DNA of 15,601 nt from CAZOBJ01 sp964577825. GTDB lineage: Bacteria; Planctomycetota; SZUA-567; JAFGNG01. Position numbers and translations under genes: made by a program. Position 1 is the first letter of the stretch, and every line of letters begins with the position of its first letter. The DNA is taken from NCBI GenBank assembly GCA_964577825.1, contig CAZOBJ010000075.1:1-15601 (forward strand), written 5' to 3'. This document shows positions 1 through 7,617 of this stretch, in pieces. The notes below the pieces were generated by a model. That model was not told the DNA's origin. It did no database searches and saw only the letters and a list, made by a program, of their open reading frames with translations.

Positions 1-169
1 CGTCCTCGCGGCTTATCGAAGACACCCGGCTCGCCGCGTCGTAGTCGTAGGTAAAGTAACACGTGGGCGCGCCGGATGCAAGCGCGTTCCGGATGGTTTT
101 CACGCGGCCCGGCTCCAGTGTGCCGGCATTCGGGCGGACGCTCGCCCGTGTATCGCCGCACGGGTTTGA
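1..169 (-). pseudogene. RHS/YD-repeat fragment, truncated at its 5' end and running off the window
   Basis: Read on the minus strand, the frame stays open from the isomerase stop codon to the window edge. It contains a recognisable YD-repeat unit, CYFTYDYDAASRVSSISRED, preceded by a spacer with LEPGRVKTIRNALASG. This matches the wall-associated/RHS YD-repeat pattern (aromatic-x-Tyr-Asp followed by a Gly/Ser-Arg turn). No ATG and no RHS N-terminal region precede it. The only plausible start is a GTG at 101-103 with a GGAG-like sequence about 9 nt before it. The frame is the same as that of the isomerase gene and is separated from it only by that gene's TGA. I read it as an RHS gene missing its 5' part. 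It could instead be a living gene starting at the GTG, since the rest lies outside the window. Confidence 0.55.
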
Positions 170-1096
170 TCAGGCGAGGGACAGCACGTGCTCGCGGGCC
201 TTGCGTACCTCGGCCACGCGCTCCTCGCCCGAGCCGCGTCCTTCCCGCTCGATGGCCGCCCACCTGCGGAAGCCCGTCTCGTCGAGCGCGGCGAAGAGCG
301 CCCGGAAGTCGACCTCCCCGTCGCCGACCGGGGTCTCGCGCCAGAAGTTGCCCCCCTCGCCGCAGTCGGCGGCCAGGGCCGCCTTCCACGCGGCGAAGTC
401 CAGGTTCGTGGCGCGCGGATCGAGGCCGGCCACGATGCGCTTCGCGTGCTCGGCCGGCCTGACGATGGCCGCGTCCTTGATGTGCAGGTGCACGATCGCC
501 TCGCCCAGCTCGCGCACGCCCGCGGCCGGGTCCTCGCAGGCCATGAGGATGTTGGCCGGGTCCAGGTTCACCTTGAAGGATTCCCCGACCTCGTCGCGCA
601 GGCGGGCCAACAGCCGCCAGCCGTGCACCATCCACACGCCGCCGCCCGGTTCCATGCTCACGGTCACGCCCTTGTCCGCGGCATGGGCGCCCGCATACGT
701 CAGGTTCTCCACCAGGCGCTGCCACGCGCGTTGGTTTTCGGCCTCGTCGTCGACCAGGCGCTCGCCGCCGTGCACGATCACCGTGGGCACCCCGCTTTCG
801 GCTGCGAGGTCCAGGGCCTCGACGAGCGGGGCCATCCGCTGGCCGACGCCGCCCTCCGTTTGCGAGGAGATGTTGCAGGACAGGGCCGAGACCTCGAGCC
901 CGAGGTTGCGCGGCGCGTCCTGCACGGCCCGGCGGCGCTCGGGAGGGCTGAGGTCCCCGAGCGGCGACGTGTTCGTATGGGACAGGCACACGCCCCGGAA
1001 CCCGAGCTCGGCCGCTAGGTCCAGGGCCCGGAACACGTCGCGGTCCACCGCCGGGAACACGCTCGAGATGTACAGGCCGACCTTGGGGATCCGCAT
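170..1096 (-). CDS. Sugar phosphate isomerase/epimerase family protein (AP endonuclease 2-like TIM barrel)
   Basis: A 308-residue cytoplasmic protein of the usual length for the xylose isomerase-like TIM-barrel superfamily (AP_endonuc_2). The metal-site landmarks are present in order: Glu149 in VSMEPGG, Asp179 in NLDPAN, His203/His205 and Asp208 in HLHIKD, and Glu283 in AAIERE, after a VGDGEVDF loop at 257-264. The family includes sugar isomerases, epimerases, inosose dehydratases and 3-keto-glycoside eliminases, so the exact reaction cannot be read from sequence alone. The ATG at 1096 is preceded by a strong GGAGGAG site 6-7 nt upstream. The gene stands alone on the minus strand and is divergent from the large secreted protein at 1348. 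A TTGACC/TAGGTT promoter lies about 110 bp upstream. Its stop codon abuts RHS sequence directly, which is unusual. Confidence 0.9.
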   Translation of the reverse strand: MRIPKVGLYISSVFPAVDRDVFRALDLAAELGFRGVCLSHTNTSPLGDLSPPERRRAVQDAPRNLGLEVSALSCNISSQTEGGVGQRMAPLVEALDLAAESGVPTVIVHGGERLVDDEAENQRAWQRLVENLTYAGAHAADKGVTVSMEPGGGVWMVHGWRLLARLRDEVGESFKVNLDPANILMACEDPAAGVRELGEAIVHLHIKDAAIVRPAEHAKRIVAGLDPRATNLDFAAWKAALAADCGEGGNFWRETPVGDGEVDFRALFAALDETGFRRWAAIEREGRGSGEERVAEVRKAREHVLSLA

Positions 1097-1207
1097 GCTC
1101 GGTCTCCTCCGTGCGAGGGAATGGCGCGTCCGCTGAGGCCCTGGCGAAGGCCGATCGCGCGGCCGCGCCAGGACGGCGACCTCCGGCCCGCGTGGGCGTT
1201 TGCCGGC

Positions 1208-1236
1208 AACCTAGCACTCCGCTGCGCGCCGGTCAA
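1208..1236 (-). promoter_or_regulatory. Predicted sigma70-like promoter of the isomerase gene
   Basis: On the minus strand, a -35 box TTGACC (1231-1236) is followed by a 17-bp spacer and TAGGTT (1208-1213). The -35 matches consensus well; the -10 is weak. A start near 1201 would give a leader of about 105 nt. It lies back to back with the plus-strand promoter, with 8 bp between the two -35 boxes. Confidence 0.4.
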
Positions 1237-1244
1237 GTCCGCGA

Positions 1245-1273
1245 TTGCGCGCAGCGCCCGATCGTCCTATGAT
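1245..1273 (+). promoter_or_regulatory. Predicted sigma70-like promoter of the large secreted protein gene
   Basis: TTGCGC (1245-1250), a 17-bp spacer and TATGAT (1268-1273), a near-consensus -10. Transcription would start near 1280 and give a leader of about 68 nt to the ATG at 1348. The downstream gene at 5904 follows after only 32 bp and is probably on the same transcript. Confidence 0.5.
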
Positions 1274-1347
1274 TGGGCGCGTCGCGCATATCGCGCTGCA
1301 TGGAGGTGCGTCTCCAGGTTGCAGGGCGGGGCCCGGAGGAGGGGACC

Positions 1348-4300
1348 ATGAACGGAATGAGAAGCTGCAGGCTCGAACGGACGTGGCAAAGGGCGGCCGG
1401 CCTCTTCGCGCTGGCCGCGGCGCTCTGTTTGTCGAGGGCGGCTGTCGGCGCCGCGGGCGGCGAGGTCGCGTTCACGGACGTGTTCCGCGGCGAGGCACTG
1501 AAGCCCGCCATGGTGCTGCACGACCTGGCCGATGAGCAGGGCCGGGCCGACTTCGCCGGGCGGGCGCTGCACGACTTCACTTACTTCTCGCCCGCGATCC
1601 AGGACCGCGCAATTCGGGACGGCGCGCTCGTCTTCACCGTGTCCGGCAAGGAGGCGATTCTCGGCTGGGGCAACTACGGCGGCGACCAGCCCGAGGACGA
1701 GGTCGTGGACCTCTGGCACCTGGAAAACACGATCGAGCTCCGGGTTCGGCAGAGCGCACCCGAGAGCACCTGGACCGTAAAGCTGTGGGGCGACGGCGCC
1801 AGCCCCACGCAACCCCACCAATGGCTGGGCCTTCGCAACGAGAGCCGCCGGACCGTGCAGGGCGGCGCGTGGCGGACAGTGCGCTTCGACTGCGCCATGC
1901 CCGGGGCGGACGGATTTGAAATCAAGGTCGAGGGTCCGGCCGACAACCGGGTGGAGATCGCGTCCGTACGCGTCCTGCGGCCCGAGGCCGTGGGCTTCTA
2001 CCGAAGGACGTTCGACATTCCCGAGGGCCGGTCGGTCTGGCGCGCGGTGGTGTCCGTCGCCACGTCCACGGACCTGTACGTGAACGGCGCGAGGGCGGAC
2101 ACCGGCTCCGGCGAGTACGTGGCGAACACGTACCTCGTGAGCGCGGACATCACCGAACTCCTGCGGCCCGGACGGAACGCACTCGCGTACACGGGCTCGT
2201 TCGCCAAGCGCACGGACGTGCTCCTGTACGTGCAGGGCCGGGTGGTCCTGGACAACGGAGACGTGATCTCGCTCGACGCGCCCGACGACTGGCGCTTCAG
2301 CGCCGAGCCGGCAGCCGGCTGGACCGCACCCGGGTTCGACGACCGCGCGTGGGCGCCCGCGAGCACGCTCGCGACCGACCATCCGGCGCATCCCGGACTG
2401 TTCTTCCGGTATTTCTGCAAGCGCACGGTCTTCACCCCGCTCGTGGAGTACGACGGCCGGATCGTGTACCGCAACCCGGACCGCAAGGCGCTCTTCTTCA
2501 ACTCGGCACAGCCTGTGAACCTGCAGGTGGTCCTGCCGCCCAATGTGCCCGACCCCGCGGTGACCTGGCGCGTGTCTCGCATCGAGGGTTGGGCGAAGAC
2601 ACCTCTCAAGCAGGGCACGGCCCGCGGGCCGCGGCGCGCGGACGGCCTTCAGGTCCTGGACATCCCGCTCGGTACGCTCGACCAGGCCGTGTACGCCATC
2701 GAGACGACCCTCGCCTCGCAAGGACAGGCGATCGAGTCGCGCTACCACGAGCCGTTCGTTGTGTACGGCAGGACACAGCAGGAGGAGGTCGCGGGCACTT
2801 CCTACGAGGAGGGGCTCGACCGAGAACTCGAAGACGCGATCGACTTCACGGACCCGAACGACCCGCACCCCTGGGTGGACAAGGCGGGCGAGCACGAGCA
2901 CAAGCCGACTCAGGCGCGCAAGCCGCTCCTCGAGACGCCGCGCATCGTAGAGGCCGACGGCCTCAGGTACCGCGAGACGCAGTCGGACAGCGTGGTCTCG
3001 TTCTTCTCGTACAAGATCGAATTCGAGCATCCCGGCGACTGGTACGTGCTGGAGCTCGACTACCCCAACGACAAGCCGCGAGCGATCGGGCTGTCGATCT
3101 CGCTGCCGCGCGACCGGATGACCGGCGGGTCGAAGCGCGAAGGGTACCTGACCCAGTCCGGCCCGGCCGTGGTCACGGGCGTGTACAACCCGGTCTCCGG
3201 CCGGATGCAGACCTTGCGCTGGGTGCACCGGGCCGATCCGGGGCAGCACACCTTCGAGGTGGCGAATCTCAAGACCGGCATGCGCGCGGCCGCCGCACAG
3301 CTTCGCATCTACCACGTGCAGGGCAGTCTGCCGGCGGCCAGGCGCCCCGGCATGCACCAGCGCTTCGTCGGCCCTCATTGCGAGCGGCCCCTGTACCTGG
3401 GCATCAACTTCGGCGTGGAGATGCCCGATCCGTACGAGTCGTTCTACAACCGGCAGGACCTGGACCCGGCCATGCACTACATCGCGCGCATCGCGTGGTT
3501 CTTCGACGTGGCCCGGCACTACACGGAGTACCTGCGCTTCTGCGGACAGAACTTCCACGCCATCGGGGCGTACCAGTACCACGAGGGCAACCTGTCCTAC
3601 GCCCTGCCCAACCGCGTGGCGGACTCTTCGCAGGTGCCCTGCGACATCCGCTCGATCCTGTTGCCCTTCTACGAGGCGAACGGCATCGCGGCGCTCTCGC
3701 TCGTGGAGTGGTACCACAACGGCCCGTCCCTGAAGCCCCGGGTCGTGACCGACCGCCAGGTGGTCGAGGGCCGGGACACGCTGATGCCGGTGCGCAAGGA
3801 CGGGCGCCAGCAGGGGAACCTAACCAACTACATCCACCCCGAGGTCGAGGCGGCGTACCTGAACGTCATCAACGACCTGGCGCTCAAGTTCAGCCACTCG
3901 CCGGCGTGGCGTGGGGTGCTGCTCATGCCCTACCCCGATCCGAACGGGTTCGGCCCGACCCTGTGCCCGCCCCGGGGCCGGCCGCTGGACGTGGACTACT
4001 CGGACGCCACCGTCGCGCGGTTCGAGCAGGAGACGGGCGTGCACGTGCCCGGCAACGGCCCCGACCGGTTCGCGGCGCGGCACGCGCTCCTGACCGCGAC
4101 GGACATGCGCGAGCGCTGGATCTCGTGGCGATGCCGCAAGCAGCGCGACATCGCGCTCAAGACGCGCGACAAGCTGCGCGCGTACCGGGGCGACCTCATG
4201 TGCGTGCTGGGCAACTACATCCCCCACTCACGCATCAAGCAGTGGGTGTACGACGAGTCGGTCTCCTACCGGGAGGCCAACCGGCTCTACGGGTTCGACG

Positions 4301-5871
4301 GCGACATGTACAGGGAGCACGACGGTCTCTGGTACGGTCGGTACGACTACCCCAGCGCGGGCAAGGGCGCTGATTCCCCGGTCACACGGGACCACATGCT
4401 CTCCAAGGAAGTGAGCCGCGAGTACGACGTCGACCAGGGCCGCTTTGCGGGGCTCATGACCGGCTGGCGCGAGTTGCGGGAAATCCTGCCGGCGGGCGCG
4501 GACTGGCCCTTTGATGTGAACAGGGCGCGCTTCCTGGCCCAACAGGACGGCGATTACCGGCGCGAGCCGTTCACGCTGGCCATGATCGCCAACGACCCGG
4601 AGATGATGGTCTTCGGGTTCGCGGACGTCGGCCAGATGGTCGGCCAGGAGCAGCAGTGGCGCGAGATCGCCCGCCAGATCATTTCCCTGCCGGCGCACAA
4701 GCTCGATCCTGCGCTCGACACGGACATCGACGCCAACCTGGCCGTCCGCCACGGCGAGGCCGAGGGCGAGTACTGGTTCTACGTGGCCAACCCCGGGTAC
4801 TGGGACGTCGAGGCACGCCTCACCTTGACGGGCGTCGAACGCGTGTACGACGCGGCGACCGGCCACCGCGTGGACGTGCAGACGCGCGGCGAGGACACGC
4901 TGCTCACGGTCCGGCTCGGGGCCTACGAGATGCGGTCCTTCCGGGCGGACCCCGGTGCGCGCGTCGCTGCGTGGCACACGGGCCGCCTGTCCCCGCGCGG
5001 CGCGGCGCCCCTGGTCGAGCGCGCCGACAGGGTCCTCGGCGCGCTGGGTGACCGCAGCGTGCTGCGCGTGGCCACGGACCGCGAGGTCGCCCTGGCCGCA
5101 TCCGCGGCCCAGGCCGGCGTGGCCGGGGTGCGCCGGGGCGAGTATGCCGAGGCCTGGCATCGGCTCACGCGCGCGCTCGTGACCCAGCTCGTGGACACGC
5201 GCCCCGCCATGGCCCGCTACGCCGCCTGGCTGGACGATGCGCGCTCCGAGGCGGCCGTGCCCGTGCTTGTCGCCCGACCGGCCGCGACCACGCCGACCGT
5301 GGACGGCAGGCTCGAGGAGCCCGTATGGCGCCAGGCCCCCTTCGTCAAGCTCGACCGCAGGGTGGACACGCACCTCCTGCCGGTCGGCTCTGGCGTGGTC
5401 GAGACGCGCGTGCGCGTGGCCTACGACGCCGAGGCCCTGTACGTGGCCTTTGCCTGCGCGGACCACGACTGCACCCGGCTCCAGGCCAACGCAGGCACCG
5501 GGGCGGAGATGTACCGCAAGCACGACGACATGTGCGACCTGTTCCTGGTTCCCTCCGATGCGGGCGCCGAGCTTCGGCAGTTCGCGGTCAACGCTGCGGG
5601 CCTGCAGCACGCGCGCAAGTCCTTCGCCGGAGACATGGTCGCATTCGAGGCGCCGTGGCAGGCCGCCGTGGCCGTGACGGACCGCGCGTGGCACATCGAG
5701 ATCGCGCTCCCGGCCCAGGCCCTCGGCGCGAGGCCGCAGGCCACAGAGGAGTGGCGGCTCGCCTTGCGCCGGCGCCACCGTCAGTTCGATATCGTCAAGG
5801 AACACATCTGGGCGCCGCTGAAGGGCAGCTACGACGACCCGGAGCACTATGGCGTGCTCCGGTTCCAGTGA
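1348..5871 (+). CDS. Very large secreted glycoside hydrolase-like protein with C-terminal CBM9-like domain
   Basis: This protein has 1507 residues. The ATG at 1348 is chosen over an upstream in-frame ATG at 1273. It has GGAGGAGGGG just before it, and a signal peptide then starts at residue 1 (Arg-rich n-region, hydrophobic stretch 16-28, cleavage near AVGAA 32-36). The 1273 ATG also overlaps the predicted -10 box. Visible parts: beta-rich region about 40-215; jelly-roll resembling rhamnosidase N-terminal domains about 217-360 (FYRRTFDIPE at 217, DLYVNGA near 242, DDWRF at 313); further beta domains to about 675; a probable TIM-barrel-like core about 681-1128; a beta domain to about 1200; a helical segment with VRRGEYAEAWHRLTRA at 1261-1276; and a CBM9/DOMON-like module about 1313-1507 (VDGRLEEPVW, LYVAFACADHD, DLFLVPSD, WHIEIALPAQAL). 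Acidic candidates in the core include Glu787 (SLVEWYHNG) and Asp969/Glu970 (VYDESVSYRE), but I cannot assign catalytic residues or a GH family. A role in extracytoplasmic polysaccharide breakdown is inferred. Confidence 0.85.
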   Translation: MNGMRSCRLERTWQRAAGLFALAAALCLSRAAVGAAGGEVAFTDVFRGEALKPAMVLHDLADEQGRADFAGRALHDFTYFSPAIQDRAIRDGALVFTVSGKEAILGWGNYGGDQPEDEVVDLWHLENTIELRVRQSAPESTWTVKLWGDGASPTQPHQWLGLRNESRRTVQGGAWRTVRFDCAMPGADGFEIKVEGPADNRVEIASVRVLRPEAVGFYRRTFDIPEGRSVWRAVVSVATSTDLYVNGARADTGSGEYVANTYLVSADITELLRPGRNALAYTGSFAKRTDVLLYVQGRVVLDNGDVISLDAPDDWRFSAEPAAGWTAPGFDDRAWAPASTLATDHPAHPGLFFRYFCKRTVFTPLVEYDGRIVYRNPDRKALFFNSAQPVNLQVVLPPNVPDPAVTWRVSRIEGWAKTPLKQGTARGPRRADGLQVLDIPLGTLDQAVYAIETTLASQGQAIESRYHEPFVVYGRTQQEEVAGTSYEEGLDRELEDAIDFTDPNDPHPWVDKAGEHEHKPTQARKPLLETPRIVEADGLRYRETQSDSVVSFFSYKIEFEHPGDWYVLELDYPNDKPRAIGLSISLPRDRMTGGSKREGYLTQSGPAVVTGVYNPVSGRMQTLRWVHRADPGQHTFEVANLKTGMRAAAAQLRIYHVQGSLPAARRPGMHQRFVGPHCERPLYLGINFGVEMPDPYESFYNRQDLDPAMHYIARIAWFFDVARHYTEYLRFCGQNFHAIGAYQYHEGNLSYALPNRVADSSQVPCDIRSILLPFYEANGIAALSLVEWYHNGPSLKPRVVTDRQVVEGRDTLMPVRKDGRQQGNLTNYIHPEVEAAYLNVINDLALKFSHSPAWRGVLLMPYPDPNGFGPTLCPPRGRPLDVDYSDATVARFEQETGVHVPGNGPDRFAARHALLTATDMRERWISWRCRKQRDIALKTRDKLRAYRGDLMCVLGNYIPHSRIKQWVYDESVSYREANRLYGFDGDMYREHDGLWYGRYDYPSAGKGADSPVTRDHMLSKEVSREYDVDQGRFAGLMTGWRELREILPAGADWPFDVNRARFLAQQDGDYRREPFTLAMIANDPEMMVFGFADVGQMVGQEQQWREIARQIISLPAHKLDPALDTDIDANLAVRHGEAEGEYWFYVANPGYWDVEARLTLTGVERVYDAATGHRVDVQTRGEDTLLTVRLGAYEMRSFRADPGARVAAWHTGRLSPRGAAPLVERADRVLGALGDRSVLRVATDREVALAASAAQAGVAGVRRGEYAEAWHRLTRALVTQLVDTRPAMARYAAWLDDARSEAAVPVLVARPAATTPTVDGRLEEPVWRQAPFVKLDRRVDTHLLPVGSGVVETRVRVAYDAEALYVAFACADHDCTRLQANAGTGAEMYRKHDDMCDLFLVPSDAGAELRQFAVNAAGLQHARKSFAGDMVAFEAPWQAAVAVTDRAWHIEIALPAQALGARPQATEEWRLALRRRHRQFDIVKEHIWAPLKGSYDDPEHYGVLRFQ

Positions 5872-5903
5872 GCGCGGGTCCGCTTTTGCGAGGCGCCAAA
5901 GAC

Positions 5904-6899
5904 GTGAGACAAGAAACCTTGGTCCTGGTCGGGCTTTGGATCGCGTGCACGCTCTCAAGCGCGGGCGCGGCCCAGATCACGGACGTGGACACGCGACCCC
6001 AGGGCGAGGGGCCGCCGGCCGAGCTTCAGCGGCTCCTTGCCTGCGGCAGGCAGTACGCCCGGTTTCGCGCGGTCGCGCCGCTCGAACCCGCGCAGGACGC
6101 GTACGTCCTCAATGCGCTGGCCGAGGCCGAGGCTCTGGTGCGGCGCGGCGACTACGCCGCAGCCTGGCATCGCGTCACGCGCGCGCGGTATCACCGCCTC
6201 TCAATCCTGGAGGTGGCCGCGTTCGGCGAGACCGCGTACATGGTCAACGGGTTCGGCCGATTCGGGGTCTTGTGGAAGGGCGAGCCCGTGCTCGGCGGCA
6301 TGTCGCTCGTGGCGACCTGCCGGCGCGACGGTGCCATCCGCTACGCCAACAGCGAGCGGCTCAACTGGGCGCCCTTGCGCCAGGACGCCCCGCACCAAGC
6401 GGACCGCAAGGTCATCCGCTGGGGCGATTACCTGCGTCAGAATGCCTTTCCCTATACCCAGGAGACGACCGTCCGAGAGGGACGGGTCACTTGGCGGTTC
6501 CAGTGGTCCTCCGGCGAGAACGCCACGAGCCGCGAGCCCTTTCCCGGGTTCACGGTTGCGCTCTCCAGCGACGCCGACCTGCTGTGGGGGTGCCCCCTCG
6601 CCCTGGTGGGCATGGACGGCGCGCGGACCGCCTGGGAGGTGCCCATGGATCGCGAGGCCATGCCAGGAACCAGGCACTTCCCCAAGCTGCGCGCCCTGCG
6701 CTTCCACACCCGGCTCGGACCGGTGACGCTCTCCGCGGACCCGGCGGACGAGCAGGACGACAGGTTCCAGGGCATCAACGCGCAGGTGAGCGGCAAGGCC
6801 GGCTGGACGTTCGAGGCGGTCTACGCCATCCCCGCGGACGCCGCGCCGCGGGAGTACCGGTGCGCGTTCGACCTCACCTGCTCACTCGGCGGGCCCTGA
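5904..6899 (+). CDS. Exported protein of unknown function sharing a motif with the upstream hydrolase
   Basis: A 331-residue protein starting at GTG 5904, with a GAGG about 10 nt upstream. This start puts a signal peptide at residues 1-25 (hydrophobic TLVLVGLWIACTLSSAGAA, cleavage after GAA). After a helical region, VRRGDYAAAWHRVTRA at 79-94 nearly repeats residues 1261-1276 of the 1507-residue protein encoded just upstream. The rest, about 105-331, looks beta-rich (LVATCRRDG, VTWRFQWSSG, VTLSADPADEQDDRFQG). I do not recognise a family. The gap from the previous stop is only 32 bp, so co-transcription is likely and a joint role with the secreted hydrolase is inferred. The last 18 bp overlap the 3' end of the convergent deacetylase gene, and no terminator is visible between them. 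Confidence 0.75.
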   Translation: MRQETLVLVGLWIACTLSSAGAAQITDVDTRPQGEGPPAELQRLLACGRQYARFRAVAPLEPAQDAYVLNALAEAEALVRRGDYAAAWHRVTRARYHRLSILEVAAFGETAYMVNGFGRFGVLWKGEPVLGGMSLVATCRRDGAIRYANSERLNWAPLRQDAPHQADRKVIRWGDYLRQNAFPYTQETTVREGRVTWRFQWSSGENATSREPFPGFTVALSSDADLLWGCPLALVGMDGARTAWEVPMDREAMPGTRHFPKLRALRFHTRLGPVTLSADPADEQDDRFQGINAQVSGKAGWTFEAVYAIPADAAPREYRCAFDLTCSLGGP

Positions 6900-7601
6900 G
6901 GACCGTTCGCGTCCCGACACCTCCCCCGCCTCGACGAACCGGTCCCACCGGTTCACCTCGGCGAGCCAGAAGGTCTCGGTCGTCTTCTCAGGGCTCGTGC
7001 GCAGCGCCTCGGCTCTGGCGAGGAGCTCCTCGCGGGTCGTGGCGAACAGGGTGTGCTGCGACTCCTGCGTGGCCAGGGCCTCGTACCGCTTGTAGACCAC
7101 GTCGGTCGTGTCCATGTCCACGCGGGGGAGCTCGCGGCCGACCCCCTTGTAGTAGTACACCACGGGCACGCGCCACGGCGCGCCGAGTTCTGCGCACACG
7201 GGCTCTCCGGCCTGCCATTGCGCGTCCAGCACGATCCGGTGCGCGGCGCGGTGGTCCGGATGCCGGTCGTCGGGCCCGTGGGTGAACAGGACGTCCGGCC
7301 GGATGCGCCGCACCTCTGCGAGGCAGCGCAGCACCACGCGCTTGGATCCCTGCAGGCCCATGTCCGGCTCGTCCAGGAACACGCGCTCGCGGATGCCCAG
7401 CACCCGGTCGCAGGCCGCCGCCTCGCGCTTGCGCAGGGCCACGATCTCGGACTTCATCTCCGGCCGAGGGTAGCCTTCGCTGCCGTCGGTCAAGAGCACC
7501 ACGCGGACGGCCGCGCCGGCTCGGGCCATGCGCCAGATCGTGCCGGCCATGGCGAGCTCATCATCGGCATGCGCGGCGAAAATGAGCGGTCGTTCGATCA
7601 T
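6882..7601 (-). CDS. PIG-L family (LmbE-like) zinc-dependent deacetylase
   Basis: A 239-residue cytoplasmic protein, normal length for the PIG-L/LmbE family, which hydrolyses N-acetyl groups on amino sugars and related compounds with a zinc ion. The hallmark AAHADDE sits at residues 9-15 (usual form AHPDDE), giving His11 and Asp14 as metal ligands and Asp13 as the likely base. The second signature THGPDDRHPDHRAA at 107-120 supplies the third ligand, His117. A Rossmann-like beta strand VRVVLLTDGSEG follows the first motif as expected. The ATG at 7601 is 16 bp after the stop of oxidoreductase 1 and has a GGGGGA site close upstream, so the two form one operon. An amino-sugar or acylated-glycoside substrate is inferred from the neighbours. 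The 3' end overlaps the convergent gene by 18 bp. Confidence 0.93.
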   Translation of the reverse strand: MIERPLIFAAHADDELAMAGTIWRMARAGAAVRVVLLTDGSEGYPRPEMKSEIVALRKREAAACDRVLGIRERVFLDEPDMGLQGSKRVVLRCLAEVRRIRPDVLFTHGPDDRHPDHRAAHRIVLDAQWQAGEPVCAELGAPWRVPVVYYYKGVGRELPRVDMDTTDVVYKRYEALATQESQHTLFATTREELLARAEALRTSPEKTTETFWLAEVNRWDRFVEAGEVSGRERSSGPAE

Positions 7602-7617
7602 CGCGTCCCCCGCCGCC

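Noticed and set aside
1273..1347. Upstream ATG at 1273 as the start of the giant protein
   Set aside because: It overlaps the predicted -10 box, lacks a ribosome site and would bury the signal peptide; the ATG at 1348 has GGAGGAGGGG and a proper signal peptide.
1267..3717. 816-codon minus-strand open frame opposite the giant secreted protein
   Set aside because: Typical antisense shadow in GC-rich DNA; Arg/Val/His-rich product without domains, while the plus strand encodes clear signal peptide and carbohydrate-binding features.
2349..4373. 674-codon plus-strand open frame in another frame within the giant gene
   Set aside because: Low-complexity Arg/Ala/Pro-rich translation overlapping a well-supported gene.
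4228..5958. 576-codon minus-strand open frame
   Set aside because: Shadow of the same plus-strand gene; it crosses the CBM9-like coding region and the following gene start.
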